Assembly (NCBI GenBank): GCA_023376005.1
Contig: CM042150.1
Coordinates: 71,958,662 to 72,022,661 of the forward strand
Length of the DNA: 64,000 nt
From: Doryteuthis pealeii
Lineage: Eukaryota > Mollusca > Cephalopoda > Myopsida > Loliginidae
Reading direction: 5' to 3'
This document shows positions 34,581 to 45,840 of this stretch, piece after piece. Below the pieces are notes generated by a model. The model searched no databases and was not told the origin of the DNA. It saw nothing but the letters and a program-made list of their open reading frames with translations. Both the position numbers and the translations under genes were made by a program. Position 1 is the stretch's first letter. Each line of letters starts with the position of its first letter.

Positions 34581-37015
34581 AGATTAAAATAAAAATCTGG
34601 TGACAACAAAAAAATGGTTATTCTTACCATTAGAAAAAAAACTTACCTATTGCCATTGGAAATTTGATATTATTTCTGTTTACAGTTTTTAACAATTCAA
34701 TTTTCTGCTTGATGAAATGTTCAATTCTGCTCAGATCCTTGAACTATTTAATATCATCATTTGATTTTTTTTTAATTCATTTTTTTACAGATGATGTGGA
34801 ACAAAATAAAAATTATGGGAATAAACTAAATAATATAAATGGAAAATATATGATTATGAAATAATTTCAAATTTTTCATTTTTCTATAATCAACATAAAA
34901 TTCATTTATATAATTTAATCTAAATCACAGACCTGAAAAAAGTTATCAATTAATACCTTGTTTTTTTTTTCTTTTCCGGGTTGTATTAATAATAAAGTTT
35001 CCTGTATAAGTTTTCCTTCTTTTGTTAATTCAAATTTTAAAATTACTTTTACAAAAAGAATCAAAATCAGTCTGGTCATTAACACTTATAATAAATATGT
35101 AAGTACCATTCCTGTTGTTAACTCTTCTTTTTATCTAATCAAAGTTTAATCAAAAATTTAATTTATTAACTATTTGTTTGTAATCATATATATTTATTGT
35201 ACTTAAAAGGTGTGGTAGGTATATAATAAGTGGATCAGAAGCCTTCTGTTGAATTGTTACTTGTGTTAGCCAATCATTTGATAATCTAACAGAATGGCTA
35301 AACTAACCAGACTCTAGAATCATAAAAGCTGAATTATAGAATTTGTATTTATAGCAGCAGAAAAGTTGTATTTCAGGTGGAATTTCTATTAATGGACCAT
35401 GATATGAATAGATAATATTTCAAAACAAAGTTTCAAAAAGTAGATCCTCTAATAGATTTGTTGCACCCACATTCAAATCTTAATGTGTATCAGGAAAATG
35501 GATCAGCTTTGTTGATCTTAATAGAAATCTGAAAAGAGAAAAAATACTTTTTAAGTTTTATGTATCCATATAAAGTTTATGAAAAGGTAAAACAATTCAA
35601 ACATGACATTGATAAAACCAGGACAATAATCCATAATCTTTTTCAATAAGGATTCTACTGTTGCTTAAACAATTCTGATATAGTAGTTAGATATTTTAAC
35701 AGGTTGTCACTGTGTGTATTCATCCTAATTAAATAGTAAATTAATTCACCAGAATCTAACATTTGTCGATTTCAAAACACATTTAAGTAAGAATATATCA
35801 GTCAATGTAGAAGTTTGGAATTCATACAGCTTATAGAATTCATAAAGAGCTATTTTAAAGCAGAGTTTAATTCATATAGTTTATTATAGTAGCCTTGTAT
35901 AAGAAAAAATAAAATTTAAAATAAATTTCAGTCAGGTTATGAAATTTAGGACTGGAAGCCTTCGTGTCTATACCGAGGTCTACACACAGGCTGCACATAA
36001 GGGTGCAAAGAAAATCCTTGCTCAATCTTAATCTGCAGTCATGATCAGTACCTGTATCTTAAAGAGTTGAAACCTATATACTAATCATTGTCTAATATAT
36101 CTGATATTATATATTGTACATTTTTATGTATGTATTGTTGTAACCTAATAAATAAAGGAGTCATTTCCGGACATGTGCACACACATACACACACCGACTG
36201 GCACCAAATCTTTTGAAATAAAACTCAGTTCTTATCTTGTTATCAGGGTGTGTTGACTTGTTTTTATACTCACTTAAAGAACTCACAGTTACCCTTTTTA
36301 AAAACTGGGATATAAAAAGGCAAACTTTAATATGTATTAATCTGTTTGTTATTTCATATGCTAATATTTTGCATAATTCAAGAAATAAATTATTGTTTAA
36401 ATCTATTGTATGCTATGTGAATATTGTATATATCAATGTGTATGGACTTTTATTTAAATGAATAAATGTATTTGCATTGTAAAAATGAGTACATTTTAAT
36501 CATGTAAAAGGACATTAAACTAAATGTAAATATTGAAACCCTTTTACCAAATGACACCTTTAGACTCAGGGGAATAAATATTTTTTTAAATTATTATCCT
36601 TACTTTTGTTGTATTGATATTTCAGGTAATTTGGATTATTTGGCTTAGCACTGAAGTGTTCTTTAGTAAGTAATAACAAAGCCTGATGAGGAGGAAACTG
36701 GAAACATGTTTATACACTCAGGAGTACAATATGGTAACTGACACATTAGTTCTTTGGTGTGTATTCCTATGCATGCAGTTAGAACTATATTACAACATCC
36801 TCCCTGTTTAGTAATGTGTTGTGGTATGTGGGAAAGTCCAAATTGGTTTGTTGGAGATGTGATTGCTAATATGTACTTTACTTACTATATGCAAAAAATG
36901 TATTCAAATAATTAAATAATTATAATAAATCAGATCAATACATAATCAATACATAGGTCCAAGTAAAAAGGAAATCAATATAAGTAATTATTTATCAAAG
37001 TTAACTTACCTTTAC
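33791..37015 (-). other. TM6-TM5 intron, copy B
   Basis: 3225 bp, AT-rich, with the GT microsatellite at about 34535-34578. The ORF seen near 10913 in copy A is frameshifted here, arguing against coding. Confidence 0.5.
34535..34578. repeat. (GT)n microsatellite (copy B)
   Basis: TG dinucleotide run matching 8843-8892. Confidence 0.95.
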
Positions 37016-37095
37016 CTGTACGTTCGATTATTACCTCGGGCTCGAGTACGTTGTAGTAGGACACGGAGATTATCCAAGAAAAACAGGAAATTAAT
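37016..37095 (-). CDS. Class B GPCR, TM5 / third intracellular loop exon (copy B)
   Basis: 80-nt exon, phase 0 start, phase 2 end: INFLFFLDNLRVLLQ (end of TM5) and RTRARGNNRTY plus the split Arg codon. Acceptor TTTTAG, donor ACAG|GTAAAG. It joins the TM6 exon as NNRTYRKFAKF. Upstream exons (TM1-TM4 and the Cys-rich hormone-binding domain) should lie at higher coordinates; none was recognised with confidence before the palindrome apex. Confidence 0.88.
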
Positions 37096-37797
37096 CTAAA
37101 ATATCAAGGTAAATAAAGAAAAAAAAATCATTTTTTAAATGAGAAAATATAAATTAGAATTTCTGTTTTGATCCAGTATTTAAGTATTTCTGCCTCAATT
37201 AAAGTTTTAAAATAGATAATGATAAAATCTACATAATCATAATTATGAATAGAGTTGTAACTAGTAAAATTTTTCCATTTTTTATCACACTAATCTAGCC
37301 TATGATTTAATAACAATAAGTAAAAAAAAGTAAATACAAAGTTAGAGAAATATCAATTTACATGAGTAAAAAAATGAAACAGATTACAGAGCCAGCTGGG
37401 AAAAATCTATGATTCAGACATTAATCTGAAAGTGTCTTTAACTACATATACACTTTAGGAATGAATACTCACTTTAGTTCATTTAGACAAAATAGAATCA
37501 CTTTTTGATCCTGCATAGCAGGGTATTTTTAACACTTTGCCTACTTTAAACCAGTCACAGCGGCTTTCCCACCACTATGATCCTACCATAAGCTACTGAT
37601 GGTTAGTTCAGTATAAGAACTCAGATTACAATAATAACAGGACTTTATTTGAATAGAATGAGTTCTGAGGTGAATAGATAATCAAATTTGAAATACCCCA
37701 TCATACAGGTAAAAAAAAAGAAAATTTAGTACAGCCTTGGGGAAATTTGGTAGGCTGTTAAATTCTTCCTATAGCAATTGTTGTATTTATATATATA
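37096..37797. other. Region upstream of TM5 exon, copy B
   Basis: Expected position of the TM4 exon. A minus-strand donor-like CTAAA|GTGAGT near 37470 and a patch with WWESRCDWFK near 37550-37585 were examined, but no reading shows the Gly-Trp-Gly of TM4 or the Cys-Trp pair of the second extracellular loop. Confidence 0.3.
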
Positions 37798-38615
37798 AAA
37801 GAAAGTTTTTGGTATGTATGTGTCAATCTATAACTCAGAAAAGAGGAGTCACTCAGATTTGAAATCTTGCATATAGATTAATATCCTTCTAACTAAGAAA
37901 CACGCAAAATTTGGTTATTGATTTTTACTAAGTAAGGGATATAATTAATTAATTAAGCCAAAATCACCCAATTTGTGGAACTGTCTGTATACCAGCACCT
38001 GCTGATAATAAAATATTGTTAGCTGGTTGACTTTTTGTTACAGTGATTTACAGCGATTACCAGCAGTGAAGTTTAATTTTAGTGAATAAATTTTGCAGTC
38101 TAAGCCGTTCCGCTCGGAATTTATCACCTATTCTTGATCCAATCTTTAAAATATTTATATGGTTGGAAAGAAAATGATATAATCTTTCTGAATATGTAAT
38201 TTTTATGCATTTTTATCAATTGAATTATTTTTTACAGCGAGTTAAAAAAAAAAAAAATTGGCTTCAGAGAGCTGATAAGTATATTTTTTTTTAAGACTAA
38301 ATTTTAAGGAAAAAACAAATTCTTTTTTCTCGCCTATTTATGATTCAATCTTCTTTAAGATATTTATATGGTTCGAAAGAGAATGAAATAATCTTTCTAA
38401 ATATGTAATTTGAGTTTTTATCAATGGAATTATTTTTTACAGCGAGTTAAAAGATAATATTTTGCTTTAGTCAGCCTAGAATTCGTAGTATAATTTTAAC
38501 ATAAAATCAAATCTTATTTATCGCATATTTCTGTTCCTATCTTAAAAATATTTATTTGGTTAGAAAAAAAATCTTTTCATAGATTGAATTATTTTTTACA
38601 GCGATTTAAATAACA
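37798..38615 (+). repeat. Composite dispersed repeat (copy B)
   Basis: Homologue of 12085-12900 with the same three TTTTTTACAGCGA units (about 38228, 38428, 38590). Confidence 0.7.
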
Positions 38616-38679
38616 TCAAATGAAAAAATTTAACAACAACTCAACTTTTTTTTATTAATTCACATCGTTCGTCAATGTT

Positions 38680-38841
38680 TCTGGGTCACCCTGTATACAG
38701 AAAAAAACAGAACCCACAAATTTTGTAATAAAACTGTTAATTTTAACTAGGGGGGGTTAGGGGTTAGGGTTGGGGTTTAGGGTTAGTTTAATGGGAAAAT
38801 AAATAAATAATTTGGGTTCTGTTTTTTCTGGGTCACCCTGT
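38680..38841. mobile_element. MITE with telomere-like repeats (copy B)
   Basis: Homologue of 12955-13113. Confidence 0.75.
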
Positions 38842-38929
38842 AATATGTTTTAATTTTCCGACCAATTTGCAAGTTTAGCCATGTGATGTCATTCAGTAGT
38901 AATAGATCTGCAAACGATTATCAAACCAT

Positions 38930-41155
38930 GTTTTTATCTCCTCTACCCGGGCTTTGCCGGGTAGCCGCTGCAAGTAAATATACATAATTGTGGGATATAA
39001 ATTATCCATCTTAGACTGACAACCTCCTGGATATGGCAGAAATTCTATCTTTACCATGCAGTCTTGCAGCATGTTTACTATTTATGCTTTTAAGTTGAAT
39101 AAAAGTTATATGACAACAATTACATATCAATGTCTTAAATATCTTATTTTCCTATTTCATGATAATTTATTTAGCACATATTTTTTGTAAACATCCTTTG
39201 CCAAGACAAGCTTGATATTGAACCAATTTCACTGATTGTCAAGAAGGAATATCGATAATGATGAAAGACTTTTGAGGAGAACTTCATTGAAGAATGCAAA
39301 GAGAGGATTTGTAACAAACTGTCTAACCAAAAATGATTCCACAAGGGTCTATGAATAGTTTACTGATGTAGTAATCTATGACGAGACACAGACAATTTTG
39401 AATAACATTTTCATAAAGTAGAAGAAGGAGATATTCACTAGACATATTCTCATCACAAGATGTCAACAGCCCTTGAAAACGTGAGACAAATTTATTCATG
39501 AACTTCCCAAAATCAGCAAAAACTTCACACTCAAAGCCATCACAGTAGAACAATACCATGAAAAACTAGTGAGGGATGCCTTCATTTACGGATTATGTTT
39601 TGTGAGTATATGGCAGTGTTTACTGGAAAATGTAAGTGTGACTCTTTTGTAAAAATTTTGATTTTCACCAGACATTTTTATTTTTTGGTTTTTCTCTTCT
39701 TTTTTTGAAAATTATAAAATTTGGATTTGTGATAAATAGCATTGCTACCATTTATGGTAGTTTTTCTTTGCTTTTATGGGGTGGATAGTGAGAATTTTTC
39801 ATTACTGTCTGGTTGGCCTGATGTAGCTGCTGAAATTCAAGAAATTTAATGGCTGTAAGGAATCTAATAGATTCATGCCTTTGAGCTCTAGTGTCTACTA
39901 ATCTTTGAAGGTATCATTACTATTTTTTGTCTTTACTCTGTGTAGAGGTTTTAATTTCTCAGCTGATAAATGTTATTTGTTTGGTATGTAAAATATTGTT
40001 CCAAATAGTTTTATTCAGTTTAAGTTTTAAGAACCTGTCATTTTTAAGTTGTAATATCCCTTTGGTAAAATATTCAAAGGGGAAGATATGTCTTTTGTGA
40101 GGAAATTTTGTTTCAGGAAGACAAAACTTCTCACAAGAGATTCTTGAGATTTCCAAGGCATTTTTGTGTGGAAACATCATTCTCTACATGACTAATGAAT
40201 TCAAATCCTGTCCTCTTACACTGATTTCTTTGGCCTTGCAAAACTGACTCCCTGATTGAAAAAGTTGAACATTTGGAGGCAAATCCAACATATGTTCATA
40301 TTAAGTATTCTGGTTACAGGGAATCTACAGTCTATGCCAGACTATGGAAGTGAAAGACATTGGGAAAATTCCACTCCCTGATAATACAATGGAAGAACCA
40401 GTCCCTTGTTCTCTCTCAAGCAGAAGCAGGCTCCTCAACAATATTGACTTGTCTAACTTTATCTATAATAAGTTTTTCAAGTGGAGTCCATTCAATTTAC
40501 AACAGTAATCCCTTTCGTTCAGCAAACTGCTCTCACAGTAACCGCATTCGTCTGACGTTCGTTGTTCTTTACCCAAAAAACAGTAGTCTGCCGAAATCCA
40601 ACTCTCTCGCAGTCACTTCCTTCACTCTTGTCATACATCACTGTCTTCATCAGCAAGACTCAAATGCAACTCCGCCTTCTGTTAAGACAGGCCTTAAATG
40701 ATCACACTAACATCCGACATCCGAATCAATCACAGTCTAGTGATTTACAAGTGCGCAAACGAAGTAGTCCGCCATCAATCCACAACTCATGATCAGGAGG
40801 ATGTGAGTTCAATCTTCCCAATTGCCCGTTACAAATCCCCCTGATCTTATTTTACTCACCAGATATAGTTGTGTATGCTTTGGACCACTACGTGTGTGAT
40901 TTCTCTCGTCACATTATCCTAATTTATTATTTCTGTTTACACTTGTATGATTTTGCTTAGCAACGGAAAATGTTGTATACTATCTAGATAACTGGTGTGT
41001 ATCAACTATCCACCTGATATAGCAGACATACCATCTTGGCAATGCAGTCTACCAGAATGTTTAACGGAATAATGCCTTAAATATGAAGGTATTTTAGTTA
41101 TATGACACTAATTATATAGCAATGTCTTATATATTGGCCATTTTATTTCCCTCAA
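38930..41155 (+). mobile_element. Decayed Ty3/gypsy-like element (copy B)
   Basis: Homologue of 13190-15430. The Gag-like stretch lies at about 39360-39640 and the integrase-end-like segment at about 40280-40335. A 78-codon minus ORF (39323-39559) is antisense to Gag and not a gene. LTR-like ends at about 38975-39165 and 40990-41155. Confidence 0.65.
40735..40840 (+). other. Possible tRNA-like promoter remnant
   Basis: Near the right end of the gypsy remnant, TAGTGATTTACAAGTGCG and GTGAGTTCAATC resemble worn A and B boxes, but the spacing (about 65 bases) is too long for a tRNA. Alternatively AGGAGGATGTGAG is a polypurine tract and LTR start. Both readings are weak. Confidence 0.2.
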
Positions 41156-43085
41156 AGTTTCCCTTTTCATTTTTCATATGAATCTACTTTGATTGGTTCT
41201 TATATTCTTTTTTCTTAATCAACAATCAACTTGTTCTTTCAAAAGATTTCCATTTTACCATTTCATAACAACATATTGTTTTAAAATTTCTTGTCAGAAT
41301 GGTGTATGTTAATTATATGAAAAGTATAATATTAGTTTGTTTTACATTATAGGTAATAATCTTTCCTTGTTTGTCTTTCATTAAAAGTTGTTTGTTATTT
41401 GTCATCAATTAAAAAATAAACACAGAATTGTTAAAAACAGTAATTGTTACTATAAAAGATTAATATAATATAAAGAGAAATATTGAGAAATTCATAGAAA
41501 ATTCCTAATACATTTAAAATAATGATCAACTGACAATGATTTCCAGTTTTTCAAAATAGAACTGTTACTACAAAAGATGAATCCACATCCAAGAGAAAAG
41601 AGATTTACTGATTATATTTTTTATATTATCTTATGATATTTATATTATTCTGTGAAATATTTTCAAGTTTTGTAGAGAAATCTTTTTTAAATCTAAGTGA
41701 GTAAAACTTGAAGGAATTATTCATTCAAAATTTTTTTCTAAATCTGGATTGCTATAATATTATTACATCTCCATTTGAAGAACTTTCTGTAATGCTAATT
41801 ATTAATGTTTAATTAAATATGAATAATTATTTTAATACAACAAATATCTTCTTTTTTTTCTTTTGAAGTCTGGAAATTTAAATTTTATACAAGTAGTTAT
41901 ATCTTGCAGCAACATATTTCTCTTGAGGAACAATTTTTTTTACATTAAGATTTTCTCCTGGGACTAATTCATACCAAAACTCTACACAATTATTAATATA
42001 GATACCATTTTACATTTAATAATATATGAAAAATTAAGTAAATAGTCTTTCATAATCATTAAGATTCAATAAATTAACAAAAGTAGAAAAACTTTACACA
42101 ATATTTTCATACTGAATAATCGCAAGGTACCAGATTTGATACTAGTTCCAGCTAACGAAGCACAGGAGTAGCACAGCTTGGGTAATTTGATCTGTGCATA
42201 TGGGAACTGACGGTAGGTATGGTAGACCACTTCAGCAAAACAATCTCCCTGATCTAGTGCTATCGAAAAGAGTATAAACTCCCTTGCTGTTTGGCTGATA
42301 CTGACAATAGGCCATTCTGCGGACTTTACTTTACTAAAACAAATATACAGTTGATTATAATTCTTATTCACCAAGAATAAAGAACAAAATGAAAAATACT
42401 TACTAATATAGTTGCTGTTATTGGGCCCCGTGTTATCCATACATATTTCAACTTTTTGTTTACACTCCAGCACCTGAAAAGATTTTTTTGTAAATCAATG
42501 ATTTTTTTCAACAATTTTAGTTTAAAAAGTTAAGCATCTAAGAAGTTTGCTAACAATACATAAAGAGAAAAGATAATAGTCTGGCACTATGGATTTTTTT
42601 AAACTTCTGATAGATGGAGGGGGTAACATTGCCATGATTATTAACCAAATAACTGTCTGTTTTATAAGAAACAAACAGATGTAGTAATAAGCAAATTATC
42701 AGTTTCCTAATATTGTGCCAATACTTCTAAATTCTATATTTTCTTTGACTTTTATTTTGATGAAGCTATTAAAAATCTTATTTAAATGAAACTTAATAAA
42801 AAAAAACTATTAAAAACATAATACATAATTTCATTTATATTCTGTTGAGCAAGCTTAATAAAGATGAATTTTAACAATCATTTACATTTCTGGAGGATTT
42901 AATGGCTTAACAGTTACAAGCACAAATAATTAAATATGGCTGAGTTTCCATTCACTATGAACTAATGCTCTTAGGAAAGGCATTTATTAAATTCTCTCCA
43001 TAACTGTAGGAAAAGGTAATTTACCTTATGTGTTTGATAATAAGTCAGGTCAGGGATAATTCCATGTTACTGGTACCATGACAAA
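41156..43085. other. AT-rich region with candidate spliced segments, copy B
   Basis: The minus-strand segment 42404-42473 is bounded by TTTTCAG and GTAAGT and reads VLECKQKVEICMDN followed by NNSNY. 42066-42340 is GC-richer and open on the minus strand, but A and B disagree on frame. Two Cys and N-glycosylation sites would suit an extracellular domain; that is speculation. Confidence 0.3.
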
Positions 43086-43349
43086 CTATTGCATGTTATT
43101 TTGAGAGGAGATGGGTGCCACCAGGTACTCCCTACGCATTGCAACAAGAGATATCAGGAAGGGGAATTTATTCAACATGGCACCCTGAAAACGTAATAGG
43201 TTATGGGAAACATCCATCCATCCAAAGCCAAAAAAATCTTCATAAATTGATAGCCAACTATTTGAAGAGCCTAATGTAATATCATTTGAAGTAGAACTCT
43301 GGGATTCATAGGATTTTTTATCATTTAGGAATTGTCTCTTCATTTTCAT
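43086..43349 (-). CDS. Unidentified 87-codon ORF (copy B)
   Basis: Starts MKMKRQFLNDKKSYES and includes SSNSWLSIYEDFFGFGW and FPFLISLVAMRREYLV. It is not recognised, is not followed by an obvious splice donor in frame, and copies A and C have frameshifts. It could be a chance ORF. Confidence 0.2.
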   Translation of the reverse strand: MKMKRQFLNDKKSYESQSSTSNDITLGSSNSWLSIYEDFFGFGWMDVSHNLLRFQGAMLNKFPFLISLVAMRREYLVAPISSQNNMQ

Positions 43350-43448
43350 TCATTTTCAACAAAAAAAAAACAGGTAAAAAATAATAATTTTCATTTTATA
43401 CAATTTTTTAAAAGGCAGAAAAAAATTGAATATATTTGTTACAATCAT

Positions 43449-43570
43449 TGGGTATCCCATCATGGTGTAATGGTTAACAAGCTAGTTTTGAAGATCCATT
43501 ACTACTGAATAGCAAGGTTGATCCTAGCAGGATGCTTGATACTTGTGACCTTATGTCACATCCTACCCGT
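43449..43570 (+). repeat. tRNA-derived SINE head (copy B)
   Basis: A box TGGTGTAATGG at 43463-43473 and B box-like GGTTGATCCT at 43516-43525, 53 bases apart, with a tRNA-like leader. Same element as 17697-17815. Confidence 0.5.
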
Positions 43571-44970
43571 GATGATTGAGTTGGGTAAATATCTACTTCT
43601 TATATTCATTATATAAACATGAAAGCATAAAGAATTTGAAGGCTCAAAGACCAAGTAGATAAATGTCCTTTTTAAGAAATAATGATAAGTCAGGGATTGT
43701 TCTTTATTTTTGGTACAATGTAAACAAGTACAACCTGTCATGAACCCAATAGTTTATGGGAAATATCCATCATATCTGTTCCTGAATAAAATGCACAATT
43801 TTAATAAAGGCATATACACTTTAAGATCATAATAAAGGCATATAAACTTTAAAATTGCATATATATATATATAATTTAAATATATTAAGCAAGTACTATC
43901 TTAATATCTGCAATGGAATTAAAAATATACCTCTTACCTCCTGGTCAACAAATAAGGAAGTATGATTTTAGAAGGCATAGTCATGATTGACTGCTTTCAA
44001 AGTTAACAAGTGTTATAAATATTTACAATTACATGATATGGATAACAATTGAGTTTTATAATATTATAATTATTATTATAAAACAGAGAATAGTCTATGC
44101 TATTTTGAGTTGATTCTTTTCAAATGAAATAAATATTTGATGATGCAGCCATAATTTGTTCAAAATATTAAGTTAATAATGAAATCTCAGTTGCATCTCA
44201 GTAAGCCAATATTAATATCAGAGCGTCCAAAACTCAAATGACAAAAGTATTATTTTAAGGGGAACTCAGTGGCCCCAATCATTGGTATAAAAAATTGACA
44301 CTAAAATGAAAAATTATGTTTTTGAACCAATCAGAAAAAAATTTAAAAACTCATTTCAAACAGGCCCCTCCAGGAGTCTATTCCAAATTTGAACATTTTA
44401 CTTACCAGACTTTTCACTACTCAAACACACGCACACACACTTGCATTATCTTCCCAACACTTCTACCCTGCAATTTACAACACACAAAGATGATTCTAAC
44501 ACAAAGTTGAAAAACTGATAATCATATTGATCAAGACGCTATACAAATTGCACTAACTTGCAGTACTTATCCTTATTGCACACAGGTTTTAAGATAGTCA
44601 CTGACGTTCATATATTATGTTGTGTTAAGATCTTTTATTTACTTATACCTAACATCCATCTCACTTTCAAAATCTAATATCACAAACAGGTTTAAACAAA
44701 TGTGTCCAGGTTCATTTCAATTGCCACTAAATTGTTGCAATAAATCCAACAAGGAACGTGTTCACATGTCAAAACCATTAGCTCTCATCACACACACACA
44801 CACACTACAAAAGTCAACATGGAATGTGATCAAAGTCACCAGTATTAGATATTCACATTGAAAATAGAAAATAGAAAATTAAAGAAATGAAAAATAAATG
44901 GACATAAACAGGAGTTAATGTCTGTAAAAGAAAAGTTTGAAATAATTAGAATTAATGAAATAGAATTTAA
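43571..44970. other. No recognised gene, copy B
   Basis: Homologous to 17820-19140; short CA runs and AT-rich sequence only. Confidence 0.4.
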
Positions 44971-44979
44971 ATTCAAAAA

Positions 44980-45840
44980 AGTTAAACACAAATCAGTCCT
45001 AAGAGTTAAATATAAGAAAGCAAACAGTGAAGTGGGCTAAAGAGAAGAAATCATAGAGTGTAGAGATAATTGGATGGAAATAATATTTAATGATGAATCA
45101 TATATCTGCATTTTGTCTAGTGTCATGCCAATGAAATATATAATAATGACTGCCTGGTGAAAACAAAACAAAAAATCACCCAGTCATTTATGATATGGAG
45201 TTGTATGTCAAGTAAAAGACTAGGGGAGATGGCAGAGTCATTACATCAACAGTCAATACAATTAAAATTTTGAATAATTTTCTAATTCAATCAATAGAAT
45301 ATATATTTGAGGGTAAGAAAGTCATTTTTCAGAATGACAATGTATCTTCTCACAGAGCAAAGAGAGACAAAGCATATCAATTTAATAAAATGGGGAGGTT
45401 TGGGGAATGTGGAGCACCCCTTCATCACCATTGCTCCCTGGTCCACTCTGACCCAGAGTGGTAGTACCTGTTAGGGTTCCATCTATGGGTTAAATAGAAA
45501 AATGTATTTATAAAAAAATTGTATTATCCATTAAGAATTGATTTATTTCAAAACTTTATCGGCATTAAATGACCCACTGAGGTTGATATGCTGTAAAACA
45601 AAACAAACCAAACCAATTTAATAAAATGGCCAGTAAACAGCCCAGATCTTAATTTAATCAAAATGTATGGGCAAAATAAAAAAAAAACTGGTCCAAGACA
45701 TAGCTCCAAACTGTAAGGCTAATTTTTCAAGCACTATTCAAGAAAGATGGAAGCAGGTTGATGAAAAATATTGTTTTTTGTTAGTTAAATCTTGAAGAAT
45801 TGAGGCTGTCATAAAATACTGATGAGGTTTTTTTTTTTGT
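44980..45840 (+). pseudogene. Tc1/mariner-type transposase remnant (copy B)
   Basis: Homologue of 19150-20060. FQNDNVSSHRAKRDKAYQF lies at about 45328-45385 within a 64-codon ORF, then after the insertion WPVNSPDLNLIK at about 45627-45662 and a tail resembling IQERWKQVDEKYC at 45735-45775. Same catalytic layout and same decay as in copy A. Confidence 0.85.
45394..45613 (+). mobile_element. Retroposed insertion in the Tc1 remnant (copy B)
   Basis: 220 bp between CAATTTAATAAAATGG at 45378-45393 and 45614-45629, with an A-rich 3' end. Same event as in copy A. Confidence 0.85.

Noticed and set aside
39323..39559. 78-codon minus ORF as a protein gene
   Set aside because: It is antisense to the Gag-like sequence, whose plus-strand translation has clear family motifs.
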